DNA from: Suilimivivens sp009774465 | GTDB lineage: Bacteria > Bacillota > Clostridia > Lachnospirales > Lachnospiraceae | Length of the DNA: 64,000 nt | Direction of reading: 5' to 3' | NCBI GenBank assembly: GCA_947382645.1 | Contig: CANDAE010000005.1 | Coordinates: forward strand, 85,002 to 149,001 | Part shown: piece by piece, positions 25,511 to 35,214 of the stretch | Layout of the letters: every line of letters begins with the position of its first letter | How positions within the stretch are numbered: the first letter of the stretch is position 1 | Translations under genes and position numbers: made by a program | Notes under the pieces: model-generated | Told to the model about the DNA's origin: nothing | Seen by the model: only the letters and a program-made list of their open reading frames with translations | Database searches by the model: none

Positions 25511-26385
25511 AATTCCTGCTCCCCCTTTTTCATTATATTTAACTGAATTACCGTAATAACCAGCACAATAAGAAATAGTACTGTAGATTTAGCTGTGGCA
25601 TAACCGTATCTGATATTTCCTGAAAAGGCTTCCTCATAAATATTAATCGCCGCCGACTGGGTTGCCCTTCCCGGCCCTCCCCCTGTTAAAGAGTAGATCA
25701 CATCAAAGACCTGAAATCCTGAATTTAATGTCCAGAAAATGCAAATGGTCAATGCATGACGGATCATAGGCATTGTCACCCTAAAAAAGCATTGGAGGTT
25801 GGTTGCACCATCCAGCTTTGCTGACTCAATCAAATGGGAGGGCACTCCCTGGAGAGCAGCCATATAAATAATCATTAAATAGCCTACTACTCCCCAGGAT
25901 GCCACAATAATGATTGCAGCAAAAGAATACTTAGGATCACCGATCCAGGACCGGTCCAAAAATTTCATTCCCCAGTTGTCCGCCATATAATACAAAACTC
26001 TGGTAAAAATAAAGTTCCACATATAACCGCCAATAATCATACTGATCATATTGGGCATGTAAAAAAGCGTCCTGAAAAATCCTTTTCCTTTAGGCCTGCT
26101 TTCAATAAATACCGCAAGAAGCAATGCCAATAAATTTGCAGTGATAAGCAAAACCCCAACATACTTAAAGGTAAAAAGCATGGATCTCCAAAAGTGCCTG
26201 TCCCCTGTCAGTTCCACAAAGTTTTCAATCCCAATAAAATGGTATGTCTTATTTAATCCGTTCCAATCCGTTAATGCATAAAAGATACCTGAAATTGCAG
26301 GGAATAGCTTGAAAAGGATATAAACCACAAGGGCCGGCGCGCAAAAAGCCAAAAGGGATAAATTTTCTTTTTTCTTTGCTGACAT
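25507..26385 (-). CDS. Carbohydrate ABC transporter permease (MalF type)
   Basis: First permease of the pair, 292 aa, six predicted helices and the EAA-type motif ESAKLDGATNLQCFFRVTMP. It lies 11 bases after the solute-binding protein gene and overlaps the second permease by 4 bases. It forms a heterodimer with the MalG-type partner for uptake of an oligosaccharide. Confidence 0.92.
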   Translation of the reverse strand: MSAKKKENLSLLAFCAPALVVYILFKLFPAISGIFYALTDWNGLNKTYHFIGIENFVELTGDRHFWRSMLFTFKYVGVLLITANLLALLLAVFIESRPKGKGFFRTLFYMPNMISMIIGGYMWNFIFTRVLYYMADNWGMKFLDRSWIGDPKYSFAAIIIVASWGVVGYLMIIYMAALQGVPSHLIESAKLDGATNLQCFFRVTMPMIRHALTICIFWTLNSGFQVFDVIYSLTGGGPGRATQSAAINIYEEAFSGNIRYGYATAKSTVLFLIVLVITVIQLNIMKKGEQEL

Positions 26386-26396
26386 TGATCCTTCCC

Positions 26397-27725
26397 CTAC
26401 TGATTCATTTTATTTGCATTCTGAAAGGCCTCGTCCAGTGTTTTAATAATGTCTTCCTTTGTCACACTGCCTACATAATATTCCTGCAGAAGTTTTCCCT
26501 GCTCATCTGTCACTGCTGATGGAAGTACCAGATCCTGATATGCTCTTCCTGCGGCTACATACTCTGACGCCTCTGCCACCCAGGACGCAGACTCATAATT
26601 ATGACAGCTTGCCAGAGGATTAAAGGAACATGCCTGGAAAAGTGCGGAAGAATCCTCATCATCCAGCACATAATTTGCAAATTTCAAAGCCAGTTCCAGG
26701 TTCTCGCTTTCCGGATATACTGCAAGTGTAGTGGAAGTGGAAAGATTAACTCTTGTACATTCCTTATTATCATTAACAGGCAGCGGGAATACGCCAAGCT
26801 TCATATCCGGATTTGTTGTCATAATCGTCCCGGATGCCCAGGTTCCCTGTACATACATTGCCGCTTTTCCATTTGCAAAGTCTGCACTGCCTGCTTCGCT
26901 TCCTTCTTCCATAGCGCGCTCCGTACCATTTGCCATAATCACATCAATCACGTCAAAAATATCAGCAATTTCAGCGTAAGAACCTTCATCTGCATACATC
27001 TTATTAAGCCAGTCTGTTGCTTCGCCGGAAACCTTTCCCCCAATGGTAAGTGCAGTCATAAGCTGAGGTACCCACTGTTCCTGAAATGCCAGCATAAACG
27101 GTGTGTATCCTTTTTCCTTTAATACAGCACAAACCTGTTGTAAATCCTCCAGCGTATCCGGCGCTGTTAAATTACATTCCTCAAAAATGTCCTTATTGTA
27201 AAGAACGCCCCATGCCTGGCTTTCAATAGGCACAGCCAAAAGCTTTCCATCTGTGGTAACCGTTTCCTTTACATTTTCATAAATTTTTCCGGCAAGCTCT
27301 TCACCGGAAAGATCTGTCAGATTACCTGCACTGTAATAGGCAGCAATATTGTTGCTGTGCAGTGTAAAAAGATCCGGCGCATCATCCCCTGTCAGCCTCG
27401 CCTGAAGCACGCTCTCATACTGGTCCGAACTGGGCATTTCCAAATTCACTTTCACCGCAATGTTCTCTTCTTCCAGCATTTTCTCTTCAAACTGTCTGCA
27501 GTAGGTTTCCCACTGATCCATATACTGTGGGAAGCTCATCATAATATTTAACTCTGCCTCCTTTGCAGGTTCTACCTTGGTATCCGTATCCTCTGCCGCT
27601 TCTTCCATCTCACTGATTTGTGTGGTTTCTTTCTGTGTTTCTTCTTCCTTTGTTCCTCCGCAGGCTGTCAGAGAAACTGTCATACACACTGCCAACAGCA
27701 GTGCAAAAATTTTTTTCTTTTTCAT
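26397..27725 (-). CDS. Extracellular sugar-binding lipoprotein (family 1 solute-binding protein)
   Basis: A 442-aa lipoprotein that would capture oligosaccharide for the two permeases. The signal peptide ends at the lipobox SLTACGG, followed by a Glu/Thr-rich linker and the SBP fold with GDDAPDLFTLHSN, ESQAWGVLYNKDIF and AAMYVQGTWASG. The start at 27725 is chosen over upstream codons because GGAGAAGGAAGGT directly precedes that ATG and the signal peptide begins there. Confidence 0.92.
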   Translation of the reverse strand: MKKKKIFALLLAVCMTVSLTACGGTKEEETQKETTQISEMEEAAEDTDTKVEPAKEAELNIMMSFPQYMDQWETYCRQFEEKMLEEENIAVKVNLEMPSSDQYESVLQARLTGDDAPDLFTLHSNNIAAYYSAGNLTDLSGEELAGKIYENVKETVTTDGKLLAVPIESQAWGVLYNKDIFEECNLTAPDTLEDLQQVCAVLKEKGYTPFMLAFQEQWVPQLMTALTIGGKVSGEATDWLNKMYADEGSYAEIADIFDVIDVIMANGTERAMEEGSEAGSADFANGKAAMYVQGTWASGTIMTTNPDMKLGVFPLPVNDNKECTRVNLSTSTTLAVYPESENLELALKFANYVLDDEDSSALFQACSFNPLASCHNYESASWVAEASEYVAAGRAYQDLVLPSAVTDEQGKLLQEYYVGSVTKEDIIKTLDEAFQNANKMNQ

Positions 27726-27835
27726 ACCTTCCTTCTCCTTCTTCCAAAGCTTTATCAGTAATTTGATATGCTCTATCATAATATTTCCCAATCTGAAAAG
27801 CATTTGCAAGAACGGTTGTTTTTTATTGTCAATTT

Positions 27836-28924
27836 TTAAACCGGTTTCATTTCACCGGGCGTCATACCAAAATACTTTTTAAAGGTTTTATAAAAGTGAG
27901 ACTGATCCACATATCCAACCATTTCCCCCACATCCTTAATAGGCACTTTATAGTTCATAATCAAATCTTTTGCCTTTTCCATACGAAGGCCTGTCAGATA
28001 TTCCTGAAATCCTTTCCCAATTTCTGCCTTAAAAGCTTTGCTTAAGTATTCCTTGCTTACAAAAAATTCTTGCGCGGTCCCTTCCAAAGTAATCCCTTCC
28101 TTAAAATTTACCTGAAGATATTTCTGTACTTTAGCTGTATCCAGCCGGTTTCTTCCCTTCATCCGCTCCTGAATCTTTAAAGCTGCATGGAGGTAAAGCC
28201 CACTGATAAAATGAATCATTTCTTTTGGCATACAGCCCTCTTCAAAAACAAAAGTCGTATTCTTTTCTTTAAAAATATCCTCCATCCCAAATCCTCTGCT
28301 TAAAATAAATCTTTGCAGAAGATTAAGAAGCATATAATAAATGCTGATCATGCTTCCTTTATCCGGCGCGTTTCCCATTTTATCCTGCAAAAAAGAACTT
28401 ATTTCTTCCAGTTTCAGTTCAAGGAGCTCCTGATTTCCGGAGCTAACGACTTCTGCAAGACTGTCTCTGAGCTGGTAATAACCCCCTGCCCATTCTTCTT
28501 TTAAAAAGCTCATGGAAAAGTCTTCTCTTTTCCCTTCCCGTTCCAGTGTCTTTAGCCGCTGTGTACAGTTCATAAGCTGATTATTAAGTTCTTCCGGTTT
28601 TACCGGTTTTAAAAGGTAGTCTACAGCTCCCAGTTTCATGGCATTTCTTACGTAAGAATAATCATCATATCCGCTGATAAAAATAACCTGTACCAATTGA
28701 TTTTCCCTGCGAAGCTGCTCAATTTGTTCCAGTCCATTCATGTGAGGCATACATACATCCGTCAGGATAATATCCGGCTTGACCTGCCGGATTAGTTCCA
28801 GTCCGTACTCGCCGTCAGACGCTTCTCCGGCAATCTCTATTCCGTAAGTTTCCCATTCCCCCAGACTGCGGATTACTTTTCTGGTCCATATTTCATCATC
28901 TATAATCACTGCTTTGTATTTCAC
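27836..28924 (-). CDS. Response regulator, YesN/AraC type
   Basis: A 362-aa regulator with a receiver domain (IIDDE, phospho-acceptor D56 in LTDVCMP, conserved K in LLKPVKP) and a C-terminal AraC-type double helix-turn-helix (about residues 255-355, with VGYVDQSHFYKTFKKYFGMTPG). It lies between its partner kinase and the transporter genes, so it most likely activates the binding protein, permeases and GH5 enzyme. Confidence 0.93.
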   Translation of the reverse strand: MKYKAVIIDDEIWTRKVIRSLGEWETYGIEIAGEASDGEYGLELIRQVKPDIILTDVCMPHMNGLEQIEQLRRENQLVQVIFISGYDDYSYVRNAMKLGAVDYLLKPVKPEELNNQLMNCTQRLKTLEREGKREDFSMSFLKEEWAGGYYQLRDSLAEVVSSGNQELLELKLEEISSFLQDKMGNAPDKGSMISIYYMLLNLLQRFILSRGFGMEDIFKEKNTTFVFEEGCMPKEMIHFISGLYLHAALKIQERMKGRNRLDTAKVQKYLQVNFKEGITLEGTAQEFFVSKEYLSKAFKAEIGKGFQEYLTGLRMEKAKDLIMNYKVPIKDVGEMVGYVDQSHFYKTFKKYFGMTPGEMKPV

Positions 28925-28951
28925 TCTATAATCCTGCTCCTTTCAAAGCCT

Positions 28952-28979
28952 GGAGACTTTGTGCACAGCACAAATCTCC
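28952..28979 (-). other. Strong hairpin between kinase and regulator genes
   Basis: On the minus strand GGAGATTTGTGC pairs with GCACAAAGTCTCC (one bulge) around a TGT loop. No U-tract follows. A second stem CTTGAAAA/TTTTCAAG (28982-29004) overlaps the kinase stop codon. Together they could adjust the kinase:regulator ratio by mRNA stability; this is inference. Confidence 0.5.
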
Positions 28980-28992
28980 CACTTGAAAATTT

Positions 28993-30789
28993 TTAGTTTT
29001 CAAGCTTGACCTCCATTTTGATTACAACTGTAGTTCCCCTGCCCTCAACACTGTCAATAAAGACACCGTAATCCCCTTCCGGATACATCAATTTGATTCT
29101 GGCATTTACATTACCAAGCCCGATATGTGCCCCGGAGTGCAGCGCAGACTTACTTCCTTTATTTAAATTTTCCTGAATCTCCGAAAGTCTTTCCCTGGCA
29201 ATTCCGCTTCCATTATCCGTAACTGTAAGAATTAATACGCCAATACCTTCCGCTTCTTTCTCCGCAAGTTTTCCTTCTACTTTTAAAATCCAGTTTCCAG
29301 GCTGATTTACCAGTCCATGATGAAAACTGTTTTCCAGAACAGGCTGTAAAATCAGTTTGGGAATCAAAATCCCCTGCAGCTTATCCTCTACCAGTATTTC
29401 CAATTTTATCCTGCCATTAAATCTTTCGTTCTGCAGCATACAGTAGCTTTTCAGATAACGCAGTTCTTCCCGCAGGGGTACCATTTCCTGAGAAAAATTC
29501 AGGCAGTACCGCATAAGATCCCCCAGCGCGGTAGTAACATTATAAATTTCAGGCGCATTTTTATCCAGTGCCATACCCCCAATCACCTGCATAATGTTAT
29601 ACATAAAATGAGGATTAATCTGGGCCTGAAGTGCATGCACCTGTGCTTCTCTTTTTTCAAGCTCTTTCTGATACTTCTGGGCAATCAGCTTTTGATTGCG
29701 CTCCACCATAATATGAAAACTTTCCTGAAGCATAATAATTTCATTCTGCGTCTCCTTTATGCTGCCATAGCTTTCCTCCTGTCCGTCAGAATTTTCCTCC
29801 GCATCATTTAACATAAAGTGGCGCATTTTCCCGGATAAACTGATGATTGGATAAGAGAATATTCTGGAAATCAGCACAGCGCCTGCCACACTTAATGCAA
29901 CTGCTGCTGCCCCAACGATAGCCGCAATCATCAGCGTTCCCTTTAAAGAATCCATAATCACATGATTGGGAACAGACAGTAAAATCTGCTGCTTTCCGCC
30001 CCCTGCTTCCCGGTAAAACCAAAAGTTTCCATCCCATACCAGCTCTGTTTTGTTTAATCCTTTCATGGTTTCCAGCACATTCTGTACCACTGGAATATCT
30101 GAATTGCTTAATTCGCCATAGTCTGCTTCTATCCACAATCCTTCGTCATTAAATATCAGTACCGTTTCATCTTCCGTCATTTTAATATCACTTAAAATAT
30201 CCTGCAGCTCATAAGGACGCACATGCATGACGATCAATGCATAGGGCTGCTTATCTGAAAACCGGTGCATCTGATGCAAAATCAGTATTTCATTTTCCGT
30301 CCGCAGAAAAACCAGATTGTCCTGCATGTCCTCTCCCCTCTGCTGCCAGATAGATAATTGTTCTCCAATCTCCTCCAAACTGGCACCGGAACGTCTGCTG
30401 ATTAAAACTTCATTTCTCCTGAAATTATAAATCTCAATGCCATTTAAATTGCTGTCCATACTGATCATTCCATTCATGGCTGTAATCAGACTCCATCTGG
30501 AAGCATAATTAAGTTCCTCTTCTTCAATACACCAGTCCTGAATGATGGATTTATACTGCTGATTTATCTCAAATTCGTAAAATTGCTCCTGATAGCCGGA
30601 TAATCCCAGCTCCAGCCGCTCCTTAAGCCATCCGATGCTCATCCGCCTGTTGTAAATCAACTGTTCTCTCATGGCATTATAAGTGTTGACAGCCGCTGTT
30701 CCTGTGATAACAAGCACGATAAAAACAGAAATGCCAAACATTCCCAAAAACAGTCTTTTTTGTACCGATAAATTTTCCAGTTTCTTCAT
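28993..30789 (-). CDS. Sensor histidine kinase, YesM type
   Basis: A 598-aa membrane kinase with a first transmembrane helix at about residues 13-33, an extracellular sensor region, a second helix near 285-310, a HAMP-like segment, the His_kinase motif ALQAQINPHFMYNIMQ (phospho-acceptor His in NPHFMYN) and a GHKL ATPase domain (TVTDNGSGIA, GAHIGLGNVNARI). It would sense an extracellular sugar signal and phosphorylate the YesN-type regulator 69 bases downstream. Its ribosome site AAGGTGA is made from the end of a hairpin repeat (locus D). Confidence 0.93.
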   Translation of the reverse strand: MKKLENLSVQKRLFLGMFGISVFIVLVITGTAAVNTYNAMREQLIYNRRMSIGWLKERLELGLSGYQEQFYEFEINQQYKSIIQDWCIEEEELNYASRWSLITAMNGMISMDSNLNGIEIYNFRRNEVLISRRSGASLEEIGEQLSIWQQRGEDMQDNLVFLRTENEILILHQMHRFSDKQPYALIVMHVRPYELQDILSDIKMTEDETVLIFNDEGLWIEADYGELSNSDIPVVQNVLETMKGLNKTELVWDGNFWFYREAGGGKQQILLSVPNHVIMDSLKGTLMIAAIVGAAAVALSVAGAVLISRIFSYPIISLSGKMRHFMLNDAEENSDGQEESYGSIKETQNEIIMLQESFHIMVERNQKLIAQKYQKELEKREAQVHALQAQINPHFMYNIMQVIGGMALDKNAPEIYNVTTALGDLMRYCLNFSQEMVPLREELRYLKSYCMLQNERFNGRIKLEILVEDKLQGILIPKLILQPVLENSFHHGLVNQPGNWILKVEGKLAEKEAEGIGVLILTVTDNGSGIARERLSEIQENLNKGSKSALHSGAHIGLGNVNARIKLMYPEGDYGVFIDSVEGRGTTVVIKMEVKLEN

Positions 30790-30798
30790 GTAATTTCA

Positions 30799-30880
30799 CC
30801 TTATGTTAAGCAGCAAACGCCGCATTGCACTGTCTTTATGCTAAACAACGGACACCGCGTACCGCGCCATCCTTATGTTA
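30799..30880 (+). repeat. Tandem short hairpin repeats (dispersed family, locus D)
   Basis: Two units plus a partial unit lie between ctpA and the kinase gene. The best-preserved runs from ACAACGGACACC (30845) through CGCG-TAC-CGCG to GCCATCCTTATGTTAA (30880). It closely matches locus C at 41295-41333. The partial unit CCTTATGTTAAG (30799-30810) supplies, on the other strand, the kinase ribosome site. Confidence 0.7.
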
Positions 30881-30923
30881 AAAGGTACAGGGCAAGTTTT
30901 AAGCTCTGCTCTGTACCTTTTTT
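30881..30923 (-). terminator. Terminator of ctpA
   Basis: On the minus strand AAAGGTACAG pairs with CTGTACCTTT around a 20-base partly paired loop, followed by a short U-tract and then the locus D repeat. The plus strand has a longer T-run after the same stem. Confidence 0.65.
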
Positions 30924-30946
30924 CTTACATTTTTTACATCCCGATT

Positions 30947-32236
30947 TTATTTTATCTGTTCTTCCAGAATCTCTATTGCCTTATCCACCTGATTATCTAT
31001 TCCCTCTGCTTCATAAGCCTCATAATCATATTCCAGTTCAATATCAGGGGTAATGCCTATTCCATGAATATTTCTTCCCAGAGGTGTATAATATGCACTG
31101 ATGGTAAGCTTGATTGCGGTACCGTCCTCCAGTCTTTGAATCTGCTGCACGATTCCTTTCCCATATGTGGTAGTTCCAATAAGCGTCCCTGTTTTATAAT
31201 CCTGAACTGCTCCTGCAAGAATTTCGGAAGCGCTTGCCGAGTACTCATTTACAAGCACTGCCAGAGGCAGATCAAATTCCCTGTCTCCGTCACAGGTATA
31301 TTCCTTACGGTTGCCATATTTATCTTCCGTATATACAATCATTCCTTTTGGCAGTATCTTTCTTGCAATCTCCACAACCGCATTTACATCTCCTCCGGGA
31401 TTGCTTCTCAGGTCAAGAACCAGAGCCTTCATTCCTTCTTCTTTCAGGACTGCCATAGCCTCCGCATACTGGTCAACTGTTACTCCATCAAACTCACTAA
31501 TACGCACATAGCCAATATGATCGGTTCCTTCCAGCATACCGCTGTTTACCGTAGTCGCTTCAATCAGCTTACCCCTGACCGCATCTATTTCCAGGTAATC
31601 AGCTTCACCCTCTCTGTAGACTGTCAGGCGGACTGTGGTTCCTTCCCTTCCCTTGACAAGGCTTACCACCTGTGAAACACTCATTCCCTGAGTAGACTCG
31701 CCATCCACCTCAATGATAACATCCCCTGCCATAAGGCCTGCTTCCTGTGCCGGCGACTCCTCCATCACATTATTGATCATTGCCATATTCCACTGCTTAT
31801 TCAATGAAATATAAGCTCCAATTCCATAGGCAACACCTTTATTACTGTTTACAACTTCCTCCAGTTCTTCCTTTGTGTAATACTCAGAATAGGGATCACC
31901 CAATGCGGAAACCAGTCCCTTGTATACACCTTCCTGCAAATCATCTATGGAAACTTTATCATCATAATAATAGGCTTCGTCTATTACCGATTCCAGCAGC
32001 TTGATTTTTTGAATGGTCTCAGTATTGATTACGCTTTCTGAAGCTGCTTCTGCCGCAGCGCCTCTGACCTTTATAATCTGATAAGCTGTTTTTCCTGCAT
32101 ATGCACCTGTAAATACAAGCGCTGTTGCCAGCCCCCCGACAATAATGCCATTTAAAAAATCTCTTTTCTTTTTCTTCTGTTCAGATTGTAATTCTTCTGT
32201 CTGCGTCCTGCTTTCTGCTTCTTCTAACTTATCCAC
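30947..32236 (-). CDS. ctpA: S41 carboxy-terminal processing protease (CtpA-like)
   Basis: Membrane-anchored serine protease of 429 aa. A charged cytoplasmic N-terminus is followed by one transmembrane helix (about residues 28-48), a PDZ domain (about residues 130-215, ESPAQEAGLMAGDVII) and the S41 core with the catalytic Ser in EYSASASEI (about residue 335) and Lys360 in TYGKGIVQ. It follows ftsE-ftsX-PcsB-like by 32 bases. In related bacteria such proteases act at the division site or on wall enzymes, so a link to this hydrolase is plausible. Confidence 0.92.
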   Translation of the reverse strand: MDKLEEAESRTQTEELQSEQKKKKRDFLNGIIVGGLATALVFTGAYAGKTAYQIIKVRGAAAEAASESVINTETIQKIKLLESVIDEAYYYDDKVSIDDLQEGVYKGLVSALGDPYSEYYTKEELEEVVNSNKGVAYGIGAYISLNKQWNMAMINNVMEESPAQEAGLMAGDVIIEVDGESTQGMSVSQVVSLVKGREGTTVRLTVYREGEADYLEIDAVRGKLIEATTVNSGMLEGTDHIGYVRISEFDGVTVDQYAEAMAVLKEEGMKALVLDLRSNPGGDVNAVVEIARKILPKGMIVYTEDKYGNRKEYTCDGDREFDLPLAVLVNEYSASASEILAGAVQDYKTGTLIGTTTYGKGIVQQIQRLEDGTAIKLTISAYYTPLGRNIHGIGITPDIELEYDYEAYEAEGIDNQVDKAIEILEEQIK

Positions 32237-32268
32237 TTAAATCTCTCCATTCCCGACAAAAATTCCCT

Positions 32269-33489
32269 TTAACCACCCAGATAATTTCTGGGATTTACAT
32301 AATTCCCATTTAAACGTACACTGAAATGCAGGTGATTGCCTGTAGAACGTCCTGTACTTCCCACAGCGGCAATTGTCTGTCCCTTTGTTACTTCAGCGCC
32401 TTTAGAAACATACAGGGCGGAAGCATGCATATAGATCGTATAAAGGCTGTCTCCGTGATCTATCATAATATAATTTCCCATGCTGCTGCTGTAAGCCGCT
32501 GCCACAACCGTACCATCATATGCCGCCAGAATTGCGCTTCCTCCTGGTGCCGCCATATCTATACCATTATGAAATCTTTCAATACCTAAAGTTGGATGCA
32601 TACGATTTCCATATTCATCAGAAATCCTGGTATATGAGGGAGCCGGCCAGGTAAAGACTCCTCCATCATATTTCCTGCCCTGTTCTGCCGCCAGCCTTTT
32701 TCTCTCCTCCGCAACAGCTGCTTCCAATGCCGCAATGGTTTCGTTCTGTGAAGCAATTTCCGCCTGATACTCCTGAATTGCACTTTCCTTGCTCTTAATA
32801 TCCGCCGTTACATTATATACTTCCTGTTCCTTAGCAGCAATCAATTCATTTAAGGATCTTTCTTCCTCTTCTACTGCTGCCTTTGCCTCATCCAAAACAG
32901 CCTTTTCCTCTTCCAGCCCTTCCTTGCATAAAGCTACATATTCGGCGTAGGCTACATATTCATCCAGCATTTTACGGTCATACGCGGAAAGCATTTCTAT
33001 GTATTCGGCTTTATTTAACATATCGCCAAAGCTTTCTGCCGCAAAAACCAGCTCCAGATACAGCATGTCACCCTTTTCATACATAAACTTAATTCGGGAT
33101 TTCATTGCTTCATACTGCGCCTGCTGTACGCAAAGAGCTTCTTCCAGTTCTACCGCTTTTGCACTGATTTCTTCCTCTTTCGTCAGAATCATTTCTTTCA
33201 GATTGTTGATTTTTGCCTGAATTTCAACAAGCTGGGCATCTAACTGCGTTACGTAATTGGTAAGATTTTCTTTGGAAGCCTCCAGTTCTTTTTTTAATTC
33301 TTTTACATCAGTAAGACCATTCTGTAATGCTTTTTTTTCTTCTCTTGCCTTGCTGATCTCCTGTTCCTTTTGCCTTATGCTCTCATTCGTCAATTCGCTG
33401 GCATGGGCAGTTGTCTCATATCTTCCCGCAATACCAGAAACAATCAGAAAGCACAAAATCACACAAAGTACTCTTTTCCACTGTTTCAT
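32269..33489 (-). CDS. Secreted M23 peptidase with coiled coil (PcsB/EnvC-like)
   Basis: A 406-aa exported protein. A signal peptide (about residues 1-30, ending near THAS) is followed by a long coiled coil (about 35-265) and a C-terminal LytM/M23 domain with the zinc ligands in RFHNGIDMAAPG and GNHLHFSV. It lies just downstream of ftsEX, so it is very likely the septal peptidoglycan hydrolase or its activator that FtsX drives across the membrane. Whether it cleaves wall itself or activates another enzyme cannot be told from sequence, though both zinc motifs look intact. Confidence 0.9.
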   Translation of the reverse strand: MKQWKRVLCVILCFLIVSGIAGRYETTAHASELTNESIRQKEQEISKAREEKKALQNGLTDVKELKKELEASKENLTNYVTQLDAQLVEIQAKINNLKEMILTKEEEISAKAVELEEALCVQQAQYEAMKSRIKFMYEKGDMLYLELVFAAESFGDMLNKAEYIEMLSAYDRKMLDEYVAYAEYVALCKEGLEEEKAVLDEAKAAVEEEERSLNELIAAKEQEVYNVTADIKSKESAIQEYQAEIASQNETIAALEAAVAEERKRLAAEQGRKYDGGVFTWPAPSYTRISDEYGNRMHPTLGIERFHNGIDMAAPGGSAILAAYDGTVVAAAYSSSMGNYIMIDHGDSLYTIYMHASALYVSKGAEVTKGQTIAAVGSTGRSTGNHLHFSVRLNGNYVNPRNYLGG

Positions 33490-33543
33490 CCATCATACCT
33501 CTGCAAACTGACATCCAGTCTGCAACCTGCATTAAATCATTCA

Positions 33544-34440
33544 CTATACTCTCAAATGTTTTCTAACGGTCGTAATACTTCCAAGGAAACCAATTCCCAC
33601 GCCCATAATCACTGATATGGGAAGCAGCTTTCCAAAAATCACTTCAACAGGAACAAAAGACAACAACTGAGAAAGAGTAGCAAATTTTAACATAATATAT
33701 TCAATAACTTTGTTGTAGAGAACATATATAACACCAATGGGGATCAATGCACCAATCACTCCAATCAGCATACCCTCTATCACAAATGGCGAGCGGACGA
33801 AAAAGTCTGTGGCACCAATATATTTCATAATTGTAATTTCTTCCTTGCGCACTGAAATGCCAATGGTTACCGTATTGCTGATCAGGAATATTGATACCGC
33901 AAACAAAATTGCAATAATGCCTACGGAAATATATGCTATCAGCGCATTAATTCCTGTAAGTGTAGAGGCTGTAATTTCAGATCTGTTTACCGTTCTTACT
34001 CCCTCCAGTCCTTCCAGATAGGTTACCAGTGCAGGCTGTAAGGATACATCACTTAAATAAATCTGAAAGTTGGCAGAATCAGCCAGCGGATTTTCCGTAA
34101 AACCATCTGCATATTCTCCAAGGTAATCTTCCTTAAAACTTTCCCATGCTTCATCGGCAGAAATAAATTCTTTTTTGGATACCTCGGGACGCTTATCAAT
34201 CAACGCACCGATTTCTTCTATTCTTTCCTGGCTGAGCCCTTCATCAAAAAATATCGTAACGGACACCCCTTCCTGGGCTGTCTTTACAATATATTGAAAA
34301 TTGGTAAGAATGGCATAAAAAACTCCAAACAAAAACAGGCAGGCACCAATTGTTGCAATCGATGCCAGTGAAAACCACTTGTTTCTGAAAATATTAATTA
34401 ATCCCTGTTTGATCGTATAAAAAAACGTACTAATCCTCAT
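33544..34440 (-). CDS. ftsX: Cell division ABC transporter permease FtsX
   Basis: A 298-aa membrane protein with one N-terminal helix (about residues 25-47), a large extracellular loop (about 50-165) that would contact the coiled coil of the PcsB-like hydrolase, and three C-terminal helices, the standard FtsX layout. The start ATG at 34440 overlaps the end of ftsE by 11 bases; the longer reading from 34473 would overlap ftsE by 44 bases and adds nothing conserved. Confidence 0.93.
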   Translation of the reverse strand: MRISTFFYTIKQGLINIFRNKWFSLASIATIGACLFLFGVFYAILTNFQYIVKTAQEGVSVTIFFDEGLSQERIEEIGALIDKRPEVSKKEFISADEAWESFKEDYLGEYADGFTENPLADSANFQIYLSDVSLQPALVTYLEGLEGVRTVNRSEITASTLTGINALIAYISVGIIAILFAVSIFLISNTVTIGISVRKEEITIMKYIGATDFFVRSPFVIEGMLIGVIGALIPIGVIYVLYNKVIEYIMLKFATLSQLLSFVPVEVIFGKLLPISVIMGVGIGFLGSITTVRKHLRV

Positions 34441-35176
34441 CGATATAGCCACCTTTTTCTTCGTCGCTGACAATGACGCCTTTCTTCATTGTAACAACTC
34501 TCTTTTGCATTGCGTTAACAATTTCACGGTTATGAGTTACTACAAGCACTGTAGTTCCATTTTCGTTAATCTGCTCTAAAAGCTTCATAATTTCCCAGGA
34601 ATTTTTCGGATCAAGATTACCGGTAGGCTCATCTGCAAGCAGTATGCTGGGGCGGTTTACCAGCGCCCTTGCAATGGCAACTCTCTGCTGTTCTCCTCCT
34701 GACAACTGCCTCGGCTTTGCCTTGTATTTGCCTGCCAGTCCTACGGTAGCCAATATACTGGGAACATTACGTTTAATTTCCTTATTGGATACCTGAACGA
34801 TGCGCTGGGCAAAAGCTACATTTTCATATACGTTTCTGTCCTTGAGCAGCCGGAAATCCTGAAAAACAATACCAAGATTTCTTCTGAACCTGGGAATTTT
34901 CCCATGACGGATTCTTACCAGATCATACCCCATTACATTAATGTCGCCCGAAGTAGGCACCAGTTCTCGAAGCAGAAGTTTTATCATAGTCGACTTTCCG
35001 GAACCACTGTCTCCCACAATAAATACGAATTCTCCTCTTTGAATATGTAAATCCACACCGTTTAACGCCGGTGCGCCTGTCGCATAGGCTTTACTCACAT
35101 TGTTAAGAGTAATAATTTCGCCGTTTGCTGATGACTGTGATCTTCTTCTCTTACTTTTTCCTTCACTCTTTGCCAA
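34430..35176 (-). CDS. ftsE: Cell division ATP-binding protein FtsE
   Basis: Cytoplasmic ABC ATPase of 248 aa, partner of FtsX. Walker A GDSGSGKST, signature LSGGEQQRVAIARAL, Walker B ILLADEPTGNLDP. About 20 basic residues precede the usual start of the domain. The start appears to be a TTG at 35176 with GGTGG upstream; no better in-frame start was found. The gene is coupled to ftsX by overlap. Confidence 0.92.
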   Translation of the reverse strand: MAKSEGKSKRRRSQSSANGEIITLNNVSKAYATGAPALNGVDLHIQRGEFVFIVGDSGSGKSTMIKLLLRELVPTSGDINVMGYDLVRIRHGKIPRFRRNLGIVFQDFRLLKDRNVYENVAFAQRIVQVSNKEIKRNVPSILATVGLAGKYKAKPRQLSGGEQQRVAIARALVNRPSILLADEPTGNLDPKNSWEIMKLLEQINENGTTVLVVTHNREIVNAMQKRVVTMKKGVIVSDEEKGGYIDED

Positions 35177-35214
35177 AATATTCCACCACCTGTACCTTAT
35201 TTCTTATTCTTCAT

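Noticed and set aside
27726..27835. Promoter or catabolite site before the solute-binding protein gene
   Set aside because: TTGACA and TTGCAA are present on the minus strand, but no -10 box at proper spacing and no sequence fitting the cre consensus could be placed.
30875..31675. A 266-codon open frame on the plus strand
   Set aside because: It lies opposite the clear S41 protease gene, begins in a terminator stem, is full of Cys/His/Leu codons typical of an antisense frame and has no ribosome site.
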